This document shows, piece after piece, positions 30,220 through 38,086 of a stretch of DNA of 61,174 nt. Positions within the stretch are counted from its first letter, which is position 1; every line of letters starts with the position of its first letter. The position numbers and the translations under genes are program-made. The stretch comes from an uncultured Oscillospiraceae bacterium (GTDB lineage Bacteria > Bacillota > Clostridia > Oscillospirales > Oscillospiraceae): assembly GCA_947630375.1 (NCBI GenBank), contig CANRHH010000012.1, positions 1 to 61,174 of the forward strand, in the 5' to 3' direction. Under the pieces are notes generated by a model. The model made no database searches. It saw only the letters and a list, made by a program, of their open reading frames with translations, and was not told where the DNA came from.

Positions 30220-30288
30220 ACTTCTCGACTCCGAACACAGGGCCTCCGCGCCTGTGCCCTCACGGCCGCCGGTATACAGCGCGCCGTA

Positions 30289-30336
30289 TTACGACAGGTC
30301 TCCACACTGCCGCACCCCGAGTCCCAGGGAATGCAC
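30289..30336 (-). CDS. Candidate leader peptide (uORF, 15 aa) before the MalK-type ATPase
   Basis: GTG at 30336 with a perfect AAGGAGG five bases ahead opens a 15-codon frame (MHSLGLGVRQCGDLS) ending at 30289, 69 bases before the ATPase start. The ribosome site is stronger than that of the ATPase itself. It could be a regulatory leader peptide or a chance site. The peptide has no obvious run of one amino acid for attenuation. Confidence 0.4.
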   Translation of the reverse strand: MHSLGLGVRQCGDLS

Positions 30337-30428
30337 GATTCCTCCTTCTTAAAAGCTATGCACAGCTATGTAATATATGGAGAGCTGCGCACGCAGTCAA
30401 ATTTGGGTTTTTTCATTTCCCCGCTGGC

Positions 30429-30457
30429 ATTATACAAAAAAGTGAAATGTTAGACAA
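30429..30457 (-). promoter_or_regulatory. Sigma-A promoter of the MalK-type ATPase
   Basis: TTGTCT (30452-30457), 17 bp, TATAAT (30429-30434) on the minus strand. It gives a roughly 200-base leader that contains the small upstream frame. Confidence 0.82.
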
Positions 30458-30519
30458 TTGGCAATCCGGACAAAAATTCCGCCCCTTTTTTGTGAAAAAG
30501 GACGGAATTTTACAGTCTG

Positions 30520-31506
30520 TTATCGCTCTTCCCGGAAGTAGGCCAGGCCCAGAGCGGCGGGAGGCTGGTTTTCCCGCTTGTTGCGCATACTGGTGATGAT
30601 GAGCACCACGATGGTCACCACATAGGGGATCATTTTATACAGCTCCTTCACCGCCAGGTTCATCCCGGAGGGGATGTACATATGCAGGATGTACAGGCCG
30701 CCGAAGAGGAAGGAAGACAGCACGCCCACGTTGGGCCGCCAGATGGTGAAGATCACCAGGGCGATGGCCAGCCACCCCCGGTCGCCGAAGCCGTTGTTGG
30801 ACCAGACGCCGGAGGCGTAGTCCATCACGTAGTACAGCCCGCCCAGGCCGGCGATCATGCTGCCGGTGCAGGTGGCCACGTATTTGTAACGGTTGACGTT
30901 GATGCCCGCCGCGTCGGCGGTGCTGGGGCTCTCGCCCACGGCCCGCAGATGCAGGCCCGTCCGGGTGTGGTTGAGAATATAGGAGGCCGCCAGAGCGATA
31001 ATCACCGCCAGGTAGGCCAGGAAGCCGTAAGAGAGGAAGAGCTTGCCGAAAGCGCTGGACACGGGCAGGGACTTGCTGAAATAGCCGCTGGTGGCGGAGA
31101 GGGCCAGGGAGGGCACGTCCGCCCCGGCCAGCTTGATCAGGGAGCCGCCGAAGAAGTTGCCGATGCCGACGCCGAAGGTGGTCAGCGCCAGGCCGGTCAC
31201 ATTCTGGTTGGCCCGGAGGGTGACGGTGAGGAAGCAGTACAGCAGGCCCATGAGCAGGGAGCCCAGCAGGGAGCAGAGCAAGGGGATCAGCACCGCCAGG
31301 GCGGGGACGATGGCCTCCGGGGAGGGGAGGGACTGTTCATAGAAGAAGGCCCCGATGACACCCCCGATGGCGCCCACGTACATGACGCCGGGGATGCCCA
31401 GGTTCAGGTTGCCGGACTTTTCAGTCAGGGTCTCGCCGGTGCTGCCCAGCAGCAGGGGGACCCCCTGCACGATCGCCCGGGGGATAAAGGAGAGGATATC
31501 AAACAC
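30520..31506 (-). CDS. BMP-type ABC transporter permease 2
   Basis: A 328-residue membrane permease (BPD_transp_2 / RbsC-like): GVPLLLGSTGETLTEKSGNLNLGIPGVMYVG, then NVTGLALTTFGVGIGNFFGGSL and GLHLRAVGESPSTADAAGINV. It pairs with the next permease and the ATPase to import nucleosides, energised by ATP. GTG start at 31506 with GGAGGG. It is the last gene of the BMP operon and starts four bases after the previous stop. Confidence 0.93.
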   Translation of the reverse strand: MFDILSFIPRAIVQGVPLLLGSTGETLTEKSGNLNLGIPGVMYVGAIGGVIGAFFYEQSLPSPEAIVPALAVLIPLLCSLLGSLLMGLLYCFLTVTLRANQNVTGLALTTFGVGIGNFFGGSLIKLAGADVPSLALSATSGYFSKSLPVSSAFGKLFLSYGFLAYLAVIIALAASYILNHTRTGLHLRAVGESPSTADAAGINVNRYKYVATCTGSMIAGLGGLYYVMDYASGVWSNNGFGDRGWLAIALVIFTIWRPNVGVLSSFLFGGLYILHMYIPSGMNLAVKELYKMIPYVVTIVVLIITSMRNKRENQPPAALGLAYFREER

Positions 31507-31509
31507 GGC

Positions 31510-32610
31510 TCAGCCCTCCCTTTCTGTGGATCTGCGGAAGCAGATCCGATAGTTGATAAAGAACTCGCTGCCAATGATGAAGAACAGGATCACACCGGTG
31601 AGGATATCGGAGAAGGACTGGTTCAGGCCGAAGTTGGTGGAGATCTCCCCGGCGCCCCGCTCCAAAAAGACCAGCAGGAAGCTGGTGGCCACCATCCAGA
31701 TGGGGTTGAACTTGGCCAGCCAGGACACCATGACCGCAGTGAAGCCCCGGCCGGCGGCGATGGTGGTGGTCAGGGTGTGGTTGGTGCTTCCCACCAGCAG
31801 CAGGCCCGCCAGACCGCAGATGGCGCCGGAGAGGAGCATGGTGCGGATAATGACCTTTTCCACCTTGATGCCCACATAGCGGGCGGTGCGTTCGCTCTCG
31901 CCCACCACGGAGATCTCATATCCGTGCTTGGTATAGTTCAGGTAGATATATACGAAGGCCAGCACGGCCAGCACCACCAGCACGTTCAGCAGATAGCGCT
32001 GCCCGCCGATCACCGGCAGCCAGCCCAGCTCGGTGCTCTGGTTGATGACGCCGATCTGGCCGGAGCCCTTGGGGGACTCCCAGACCACGCAGAAGTAGGC
32101 CACCAGCTGGGTCGCCACATAGTTCATCATCAGGGTGAACAGCGTCTCGTTGGTGTTCCACTTGGCTTTGAAAAAGCCGGGGATCCCGCCCCAGACCGCG
32201 CCGGCCAGGATGCTGCTGACCACCATCAGGGCGATGATGGCCCCGTTGGGCAGGCTGTTCCGGAAGCAGATCATGCAGGCGGCGGCCGCCAGGCCCCCCA
32301 TCAGCACCTGTCCCTCGCCGCCGATGTTCCAGAAGCGCATTTTAAAGGCGGGCGTCACGGCCAGGGCGATGCAGAGCAGCATGGCCACGTTCTGAAGCAG
32401 GGTCCAGAATTTCCGGGAGGTGCCGAAGGAGCCGTTGAACACCGTAACATAGACCGCCAGGGGATTTTCCCCGGTGACGGCGGTGGTCACCAGGCCGCAG
32501 GCCACCAGGGACAGCAGGATCGCCCCGCCCCGGATCAGCCAGGCCCGCCAGGCAGGGATCACGCCCCGGCGCACCACATGGAACAGGGGGTTGTGTACCG
32601 TTTCACGCAT
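31510..32610 (-). CDS. BMP-type ABC transporter permease 1
   Basis: A 366-residue membrane permease, partner of the one downstream. Family segments include LLSGAICGLAGLLLVGS, MVSWLAKFNPIWMVATSFLLVFLERGA and the FWNIGGEGQVLMGGLAA region. ATG at 32610 is chosen for GGGAGGTG at good spacing; a GTG four codons earlier lies inside that site. It overlaps the ATPase end by eight bases. Gene order ATPase-permease-permease is the nup/yuf layout of B. subtilis. Confidence 0.93.
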   Translation of the reverse strand: MRETVHNPLFHVVRRGVIPAWRAWLIRGGAILLSLVACGLVTTAVTGENPLAVYVTVFNGSFGTSRKFWTLLQNVAMLLCIALAVTPAFKMRFWNIGGEGQVLMGGLAAAACMICFRNSLPNGAIIALMVVSSILAGAVWGGIPGFFKAKWNTNETLFTLMMNYVATQLVAYFCVVWESPKGSGQIGVINQSTELGWLPVIGGQRYLLNVLVVLAVLAFVYIYLNYTKHGYEISVVGESERTARYVGIKVEKVIIRTMLLSGAICGLAGLLLVGSTNHTLTTTIAAGRGFTAVMVSWLAKFNPIWMVATSFLLVFLERGAGEISTNFGLNQSFSDILTGVILFFIIGSEFFINYRICFRRSTEREG

Positions 32611-34135
32611 GCTGCCTGTCACCTCCCAGCTTTGTCATCATCATGCCCACGTCTCTCTTTTTGGCGCCCCGGCCGGGGACGATGCCGCTGACCTTGCCGC
32701 CGCACAGGACCAGGATCCGGTCCGACAGCTCCAGCAGCACATCCAGGTCCTCGCCCACGAAGAGCACGGCCACGCCGGCCGCCTTCTGCTTGTTGATCAG
32801 GTCATAGATCGTATAAGAGGAATGGATATCCAGGCCCCGGACGGCATAGGCCGTCAGCAGGACGGTGGGGGCGGAGGAGATCTCCCGGCCCACCAGCACC
32901 TTCTGCACGTTGCCGCCGGACAGGCGGCGCACCGGCGTGGAGATGCCGGGGGTGTTCACATCCAGCCGCCGCACCACGTCCTCCGCCAGCTGCTTCGGGC
33001 TCTTCCGGTCGGTGAAGAAGCTCTTGCCCCGGCGGTAGGACCGGAGCATCATGTTGTCTGCCAGGTCCATATTGGCCACCAGGCCCATGCCCAGCCGGTC
33101 CTCCGGCACGAAGGACAGGGCCACGCCCATCTGGGCGATGCTCAGGGGATCTTTGCCGATGAGCTGCTCCCGGCGGCCGTCGTCTTCGATATACTCGATG
33201 CTGCCGCTCTCCACCGGCTGCAGGCCCGCGATGGATTCCAGCAGCTCCTTCTGGCCGCAGCCGGAGATGCCCGCGATGCCCAAGATCTCGCCGCTGTTGG
33301 CGGTAAAGCTCACGCCGTCCAGTTTGAGGATGCCGTCGATGCTGCGCACAGTCAGGTTTTTGACCTCGATGCGGGGCCTGGCGTCCTTGGGCTCGGGCCG
33401 GTCGATGTTCAAGGTCACCGCGTGGCCCACCATCATGTTGGTCATTTCCTGGGCGTTGGTCTTTTTGGTGGGCATGTCCCCGATAAATTGGCCGTGGCGC
33501 AAAATGGCCACCCGGTCGGACAGCTCCTCCACCTCGTGCATCTTGTGGGTGATGATGACGATGGCCTTGCCGTCGTCCCGCATGTTGCGCAGCACGGCAA
33601 AGAGCTTGTCTGTCTCCTGGGGGGTGAGCACCGCCGTGGGCTCGTCCAGGATCAGGATATCCGCCCCCCGGTAGAGGACCTTCACGATCTCCACGGTCTG
33701 CTTCTGGGACACCGACATGTCGTAGATCTTCTGGTTGGGGTCCACCTCAAAGCCGTAGGCGTCGCAGATGCTCCGGATCTTTTCGGCGGCGGCCTTCAGG
33801 TCCAGCTTGCCCTCCAGGCCCAGGACGATGTTTTCCGCCGCGGTGAGCACGTCCACCAGCTTGAAATGCTGGTGGATCATGCCGATCCCCAGATCAAAGG
33901 CGTCCTTGGGGGAGCGGATGACCACCTCTTTCCCGTCAATGGTGATCTCCCCCTCGTCGGGAAAATAGATCCCGGAGAGCATGTTCATCAGGGTCGTCTT
34001 GCCGCTGCCGTTCTCGCCCAGCAGGGCCAGGATCTCCCCCCGGTAGATATCCAGCCAGACCTTGTCATTGGCCACCACCGGGCCGAAGGTCTTGGTGATG
34101 TTCCGCATTTTTACTGCGGCTGTCTTATTGTCCAC
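32603..34135 (-). CDS. BMP-type ABC transporter ATPase, two nucleotide-binding domains
   Basis: A 510-residue ATPase with tandem NBDs. First: Walker A GENGSGKTTL, Walker B ILILDEPTAVLTP, signature MSVSQKQTVEI (degenerate). Second: GISGCGQKELL, LSGGNVQKVLVGREI and a weak Walker B-like VLLTAYAVRGLD. This is the RbsA/NupO type, where one site is catalytic and the other degenerate. GTG start at 34135 with GAGAGGAG. It powers the BMP nucleoside importer, and follows the binding protein across two hairpins. Confidence 0.92.
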   Translation of the reverse strand: MDNKTAAVKMRNITKTFGPVVANDKVWLDIYRGEILALLGENGSGKTTLMNMLSGIYFPDEGEITIDGKEVVIRSPKDAFDLGIGMIHQHFKLVDVLTAAENIVLGLEGKLDLKAAAEKIRSICDAYGFEVDPNQKIYDMSVSQKQTVEIVKVLYRGADILILDEPTAVLTPQETDKLFAVLRNMRDDGKAIVIITHKMHEVEELSDRVAILRHGQFIGDMPTKKTNAQEMTNMMVGHAVTLNIDRPEPKDARPRIEVKNLTVRSIDGILKLDGVSFTANSGEILGIAGISGCGQKELLESIAGLQPVESGSIEYIEDDGRREQLIGKDPLSIAQMGVALSFVPEDRLGMGLVANMDLADNMMLRSYRRGKSFFTDRKSPKQLAEDVVRRLDVNTPGISTPVRRLSGGNVQKVLVGREISSAPTVLLTAYAVRGLDIHSSYTIYDLINKQKAAGVAVLFVGEDLDVLLELSDRILVLCGGKVSGIVPGRGAKKRDVGMMMTKLGGDRQHA

Positions 34136-34176
34136 GGGGACTCCTCTCTTTCATCGTGATCGGAATGATGCAAATC

Positions 34177-34221
34177 GCAAAGGGCAGCGCGGCGGAAAAC
34201 GGTCACTGCGCTGCCCTTTGC
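34177..34221 (-). repeat. Hairpin in the BMP operon, promoter-distal
   Basis: GCAAAGGGCAGCGC (34177-34190) and GCGCTGCCCTTTGC (34208-34221) are a perfect 14-bp inverted repeat. There is no T run on either side, so it is more likely an RNA-stability or read-through element than a full terminator. Confidence 0.6.
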
Positions 34222-34232
34222 GGTCTGGCAGG

Positions 34233-34265
34233 ATCGGCAAGCTCCGGAGACCGGAGCTTGCCGAT
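34233..34265 (-). repeat. Hairpin in the BMP operon, promoter-proximal
   Basis: ATCGGCAAGCTCCGG, AGA, CCGGAGCTTGCCGAT: a perfect 15-bp stem right after the binding-protein stop. With the second hairpin it probably protects the binding-protein message and lowers downstream expression. Confidence 0.65.
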
Positions 34266-34273
34266 GTTCTTTC

Positions 34274-35512
34274 TCAGGCGTCGATGTTGGTGATGCCGTC
34301 GATGTCGATGTCAAAATAGGGGGCGGAACGGAACTCGGACTCGTGGAAATACCCGTCGGCAATGACGTTGGTCTCGGGCTGGTAATCGCCCATGTCGTCC
34401 ACGTCGGCCAGGTACTCGGTGAGGGTCTCGCCGTTCACGGTCCAGGTGGCGGTGTCAAACACGTGCAGCTCACCGGCGACCAACTGGGCCTTGACCTGAT
34501 CAATGGCCTCCTGGGTGCCTTCGGCGGCGGCAGCGGTGTTCACCTCGGTCAGGACCACGGAGCCGGTCTCGATGGTGCCGCACCAATCGGTGTCAATGGC
34601 TTCGCCGTTCTGGACGCAGGTGATCATGTACTCGTAATAGGGGCTCCAGTCGATGCGGGAGGAGACGATGAAGGTGTTGGGGCAGGCGGCCAGGGTGCTG
34701 CCGTTGTAGGACACGTCGGGCACGCCGGCGTCCTCGCAGGCGGTGGGAGCACCCATGGAGTCGGCATGCTGGCTGATCAGCTTGCAGCCGTTGTTGATCA
34801 GGCGGGTGGCGCCTTCCTTCTCCAGGGCCTCGTCATACCAGGAGTTGGTGAAGGTCACTTCCATGGTGGCGGTGGGGCAGACGGAACGGGCGCCCAGGAA
34901 GAAGGAGGTATAACCGGACTTCACCTCGGCATAGGGGTACGCGCCCACGTAGCCGATCTTGGCCTCGTCGGCGGTGAACTCGCCGGCCTCGATCATCTCA
35001 TTGAGCTTCATACCGGCGGCGACACCGGCCAGGAAGCGGCCCTCATAGATGGAGGCGAAGGCGTTGTGGTAGTTGGCCAGGTTCTCGGTGTGGGCCTTGG
35101 TGCCGGTGGCGTGGCAGAACTGGACCTCAGGGAACTCCTTGGCGGCCTGGATCATGTAGGACTCGTGGCCGAAGGAATCGGCAAAGACGATGTTGCAGCC
35201 GGCATCCACCAGCTCGGCGGCGGCGTCATAGCACTCCTGGCCTTCGGGGATGTTGGACTTCACAACATACTCCACACCCAGTTTCTCGCAGCTGGCTACG
35301 GCAGCTTCCAGGAAATTCTTGTCGTAGGTGGAGTTCTCGTCGTGCAGCAGGATGAAGCCAACCTTGACTTCAGCGGCGGCAGGAGTCTCGGCAGCGGGCG
35401 CTTCGCCTTCGGCGGCAGGAGCTTCGGAGGCGGCGGGGGCGGAATTTCCGCCGCAGGCGGCCAGCGCGCATACCATTACCAGAGCCAGAAGCAGAGCAGT
35501 GATCTTTTTCAT
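34274..35512 (-). CDS. BMP-family substrate-binding lipoprotein (nucleoside)
   Basis: A 412-residue lipoprotein. The signal peptide ends in LAAC (Cys20), an Ala/Glu-rich linker follows, then the BMP (Med/PnrA-like) domain: VGFILLHDENSTYDKNF, NIVFADSFGHESYMIQAAKEFP, GVAAGMKLN, KIGYVGAYPYAEV. Family members bind purine nucleosides. It sits behind a guanine-type riboswitch, which fits uptake of purine nucleosides such as inosine or guanosine. GAGGAG lies nine bases ahead of the ATG. Confidence 0.92.
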   Translation of the reverse strand: MKKITALLLALVMVCALAACGGNSAPAASEAPAAEGEAPAAETPAAAEVKVGFILLHDENSTYDKNFLEAAVASCEKLGVEYVVKSNIPEGQECYDAAAELVDAGCNIVFADSFGHESYMIQAAKEFPEVQFCHATGTKAHTENLANYHNAFASIYEGRFLAGVAAGMKLNEMIEAGEFTADEAKIGYVGAYPYAEVKSGYTSFFLGARSVCPTATMEVTFTNSWYDEALEKEGATRLINNGCKLISQHADSMGAPTACEDAGVPDVSYNGSTLAACPNTFIVSSRIDWSPYYEYMITCVQNGEAIDTDWCGTIETGSVVLTEVNTAAAAEGTQEAIDQVKAQLVAGELHVFDTATWTVNGETLTEYLADVDDMGDYQPETNVIADGYFHESEFRSAPYFDIDIDGITNIDA

Positions 35513-35602
35513 TCTGTGTTCTCCTCAATGTAAGTGTAAATTTATCAAGACCGCGAAGCGGCGGAGATGATACAAAAGAAAGGCCCGGCGCAAACTGCCA
35601 GA

Positions 35603-35642
35603 AAACAAAAAGCGCCGGAGAAGAACAAAGTCTCTCCGGCGC
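35603..35642 (-). terminator. Expression-platform terminator of the purine riboswitch
   Basis: On the minus strand GCGCCGGAGA pairs with TCTCCGGCGC across an 11-base loop, followed by TTTTTGTTTT. It is about 90 bases before the binding-protein start and gives an off switch on ligand binding. Confidence 0.85.
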
Positions 35643-35679
35643 GGCGGCCAGCGGACAAAAAGCCCGCCCCAGCTTGCTT

Positions 35680-35750
35680 TTCCGATAGTCCGGGCATTTA
35701 CGGCGCCCAGGTAGAGACTTCAAATCCGTATCATTTGAGATATATCGAAA
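35680..35750 (-). promoter_or_regulatory. Purine (guanine-class) riboswitch aptamer before the BMP transporter
   Basis: Read on the minus strand: P1 TTTCGATA with TATCGGAA, P2 CAAAT/ATTTG with loop GATACGG, then J2/3 AAGTCTCTACC, P3 GGGCG/TGCCC with loop CCGTAAA, and GACTAT. The base equal to position 74 is C, as in guanine/hypoxanthine/xanthine riboswitches (adenine ones have U). J2/3 reads TCTCTA where most members have TTTCTA, and the L2 loop has a U-to-C change. It is followed by a terminator hairpin at 35603-35642. Confidence 0.93.
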
Positions 35751-35772
35751 CGGTATGGGGCTTGATGGGCAT

Positions 35773-35801
35773 AGACTATCAGATAGAACGTAAAAAGTCA
35801 A
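35773..35801 (-). promoter_or_regulatory. Sigma-A promoter of the riboswitch-BMP operon
   Basis: TTGACT (35796-35801), 17 bp, TAGTCT (35773-35778) on the minus strand. I see no terminator between it and xpt, so read-through from xpt is possible too. Confidence 0.75.
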
Positions 35802-35873
35802 GCCGAAAAATCAGCGAATTTGACGATTTTTTTGCGCAGTTTTTGTGCAAAGAGGAGAAATATTTCCGGAAAA

Positions 35874-36446
35874 TCAACAGAAAGAGAGGGCTCCGTCGTC
35901 CCGGATCTCCCGGATCCGGGCCAGAGACTCCACCCGCAGGCCCTGGGCGCGCAGCGTGTTCCCGCCGCCCTGGAAGACCTTTTCGATGGCGATCCCGGCG
36001 CCCACGACCTGGGCCCCCGCCTGCTCCACCAGGGCCTTGAGCCCAAGCAGGGCCGCGCCGGTGGCCAGAAAATCATCCACCAGCAGGACCCGGTCCGACG
36101 GGTGCAGATACTCCTTGGAGACCACCACGGTGTTCACATTGCCGTGGGTAAAAGAGGGGATCTCCACCGAATATATGTCGTCAGAGATGTTGCGGCTTTT
36201 GCTCTTTTTGGCGAAAACCAGAGGGCAGCCCAGCTCATAGGCCGTCATGCAGGCCAGGGCGATGCCGGAGGCCTCGATGGTGAGCACCTTGTTGACGCCG
36301 CTGTCCCGGTACAGCCGCTTCAGCTCCAGGGCCATTTCGTGCAGCAGGGCCGGGTCGATCTGGTGGTTGAGGAAGCTGTCTACCTTGAGAATCCCGCCTG
36401 GGCGCAGCACCCCGTCCTTCAAAATGCGCTGTTCCAAAAGCTCCAT
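35874..36446 (-). CDS. xpt: Xanthine phosphoribosyltransferase
   Basis: A 190-residue type I PRTase. Start MELLEQRILKDGVLRPGGILKVDSFLNHQIDP at 36446. The PRPP motif is VLLVDDFLATGAAL, and KVLTIEASGIALA and GCPLVFAKKSKSRN fit the Xpt group. It makes XMP from xanthine and PRPP. The open frame runs 127 codons further upstream, through inverted repeats, which I leave out. The gene has its own promoter and no riboswitch of its own; the riboswitch lies downstream, ahead of the BMP operon. Confidence 0.95.
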   Translation of the reverse strand: MELLEQRILKDGVLRPGGILKVDSFLNHQIDPALLHEMALELKRLYRDSGVNKVLTIEASGIALACMTAYELGCPLVFAKKSKSRNISDDIYSVEIPSFTHGNVNTVVVSKEYLHPSDRVLLVDDFLATGAALLGLKALVEQAGAQVVGAGIAIEKVFQGGGNTLRAQGLRVESLARIREIRDDGALSFC

Positions 36447-36476
36447 ACCTGGTTCCCCTTTCTCTTTGGTGGGCCT

Positions 36477-36505
36477 ATTATAATACGCCGGACAAAAAGC
36501 CGCAA
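36477..36505 (-). promoter_or_regulatory. Sigma-A promoter of xpt
   Basis: TTGCGG (36500-36505), 17 bp, TATAAT (36477-36482) on the minus strand. Confidence 0.7.
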
Positions 36506-36556
36506 GAGCGAAATACGGCATTACCCTGCGCACCATTCGCATCCTGGCTAATGGGG

Positions 36557-36587
36557 CCCCAGGAAAGGGCGGCGCCCTTTTCTGGGG
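36557..36587. repeat. Inverted repeat between xpt and rpmB, distal
   Basis: CCCCAGGAAAGGGC, GGC, GCCCTTTTCTGGGG: a 14-bp stem with one mismatch and no U run on either strand. Confidence 0.6.
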
Positions 36588-36591
36588 AGGA

Positions 36592-36660
36592 GGAAGAACA
36601 ACGCTGCCCGCCGGCATGGCGGCGCTTGCGCCCCATGCGGCTTGACAGCGTTGTTCTTCC
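36592..36660. repeat. Long inverted repeat between xpt and rpmB, proximal
   Basis: GGAAGAACAACGCTG (36592-36606) and its exact complement at 36646-36660 enclose a second imperfect stem (GCCGGCATGG with CCATGCGGC). The hairpin lies past the rpmB terminator and has no T run, so it is not a normal terminator. It looks like a small mobile palindrome (REP or MITE-like), but I see no second copy here. Confidence 0.6.
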
Positions 36661-36665
36661 GAAAA

Positions 36666-36691
36666 AAGCCCGTCGTTTTCACGACAGGCTT
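36666..36691 (-). terminator. Terminator of rpmB
   Basis: AAGCCTGTCG, TGAAAA loop, CGACGGGCTT, then TTTT on the minus strand. Confidence 0.85.
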
Positions 36692-36718
36692 TGTTTCGGG
36701 TAATTTTGTGATCGTGCT

Positions 36719-36907
36719 TTACACGGCGCGCACTACCTTGCCGCTGCGCAGGCAGCGGGTGCACACGTAAACATGCTTGGGAGAGCCGTCTACGATCGCC
36801 TTGACGCGCTTCACATTGGGCTTCCAAGACCGATTGGAACGCCGGTGGGAATGGCTGACCTGAATACCAAAGGTCATGCCCTTGTCACAAAACTGACACT
36901 TTGCCAT
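36719..36907 (-). CDS. rpmB: 50S ribosomal protein L28
   Basis: A 62-residue basic protein, MAKCQFCDKG then VSHSHRRSNRSWKPNVKRV and CTRCLRSGKVVRAV. Two CxxC pairs mark the zinc-binding form of L28. It stabilises the 50S particle near the E site. The start at 36907 has AGGAGGTG ten bases ahead; the longer open frame lacks support. Confidence 0.96.
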   Translation of the reverse strand: MAKCQFCDKGMTFGIQVSHSHRRSNRSWKPNVKRVKAIVDGSPKHVYVCTRCLRSGKVVRAV

Positions 36908-36961
36908 AAGTTGAAGCACCTCCTTGCTTGAGTTGACGCTGTACAAACGGACAGCTTTATT

Positions 36962-36990
36962 ATAATAACAGACCGCTGCCGCAATTGCAA
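36962..36990 (-). promoter_or_regulatory. Sigma-A promoter of rpmB
   Basis: TTGCAA (36985-36990), 17 bp, TATTAT (36962-36967) on the minus strand. Confidence 0.75.
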
Positions 36991-37072
36991 GTAAAATTTT
37001 TTATGAAAACCGGAAAAACCAAAAAAACTCCCGGCAAACTTACGATTTAAGAAGTTTTAAGAGGGAAAGTTA

Positions 37073-37101
37073 TTGCCAAATCGAGAGAAAATGATTAATA
37101 T
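37073..37101 (+). promoter_or_regulatory. Possible sigma-A promoter of hprK
   Basis: TTGCCA (37073-37078), 17 bp, TAATAT (37096-37101). A perfect TATAAT just downstream (37103-37108) has no -35 at proper spacing. Confidence 0.5.
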
Positions 37102-37139
37102 ATATAATAGAGAAAAAATCGACGCAGGGAGGCCCGGGC

Positions 37140-38078
37140 ATGGCAAGCAGGCACACGGTCAAACTTAGCAAAATCGTGGAGGAGCATAAGCTGAAGATCC
37201 TGCACACCTCCAAAGACTATGAATCGGCGGTGCTGACGACGGCGGACGTGAACCGCCCCGCCATGCAGCTGACCGGGTTTTACAATTACTTCGACCCCAA
37301 GCGCCTGCAGATCATCGGCCGGGTGGAGGCCACGTATCTGGACACCCTGACCCATGAGCAGCGGCGGGAGGCCTACGAGCGCTTCATGGCCTATGATATC
37401 GCCGCCCTGGTCATCTGCCACGGGGTCCGGCCCTCCAGCGCCTGCCTGGAGATGGCCCAGAAATACGACCGGAACCTGTTCATCACCGACCAGGACACCT
37501 CGGACTTCCAGGCGGACGTGATCCGCTCCCTCCACAACTACCTGGCCCCCCGGACCACGGTCCACGGGGTGCTGGTGGAGGTCTACGGCGAGGGTGTGCT
37601 GCTGGTGGGCGAGAGCGGCATCGGCAAGAGCGAGACGGCCCTGGAGCTCATCAAGCGGGGGCACCGCCTGGTGGCGGACGACGCGGTGGAGGTCAAGCAG
37701 GTCAGCAAGGACACTCTGCTGGGCACCGCCCCGGAGATGATCCGCTATTACATGGAGCTGCGGGGCATCGGCGTCATCAATGTGCGCCACATCTACGGCG
37801 TGGGCGCGGTAAAGCCCGAGACCGGGATCGATGTGGTGGTCCGGATGGAGGCCTGGGAAGAGGGCAAGATCTATGACCGGCTGGGCCTGGTGGACGAGAC
37901 GGAAGAGATCCTGGGGGTCAAGGTCCCTCTGGTGACCATCCCGGTGACGCCGGGCCGGAACTTGGCGGTGATCTTAGAGCTGGCCGCCATGAACAACCGG
38001 CAGAAGAAAATGGGCTACAACGCGGCCCAGGCCCTGGCCGAGGCCCACGATCTGGCTATCGACAACGGAACATTTTAA
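37140..38078 (+). CDS. hprK: HPr kinase/phosphorylase
   Basis: A 312-residue enzyme. N-terminal domain to about residue 130, then the kinase domain with Walker A G157-E-S-G-I-G-K163-S164 and the ADDAVEV region; the C-terminal RGIGVINVRHIYG and VTPGRN segments fit the HprK family. It phosphorylates Ser46 of HPr with ATP or pyrophosphate, and removes it, for carbon catabolite control. First of the hprK-murB-rapZ-whiA cluster; GGGAGG site before the ATG. Confidence 0.96.
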   Translation: MASRHTVKLSKIVEEHKLKILHTSKDYESAVLTTADVNRPAMQLTGFYNYFDPKRLQIIGRVEATYLDTLTHEQRREAYERFMAYDIAALVICHGVRPSSACLEMAQKYDRNLFITDQDTSDFQADVIRSLHNYLAPRTTVHGVLVEVYGEGVLLVGESGIGKSETALELIKRGHRLVADDAVEVKQVSKDTLLGTAPEMIRYYMELRGIGVINVRHIYGVGAVKPETGIDVVVRMEAWEEGKIYDRLGLVDETEEILGVKVPLVTIPVTPGRNLAVILELAAMNNRQKKMGYNAAQALAEAHDLAIDNGTF

Positions 38079-38086
38079 GGAGCGTT

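Noticed and set aside
36447-36827. N-terminal extension of xpt (127 codons upstream of 36446)
   Set aside because: It reads through two inverted repeats and the rpmB terminator; Xpt proteins start at MELLEQRI.
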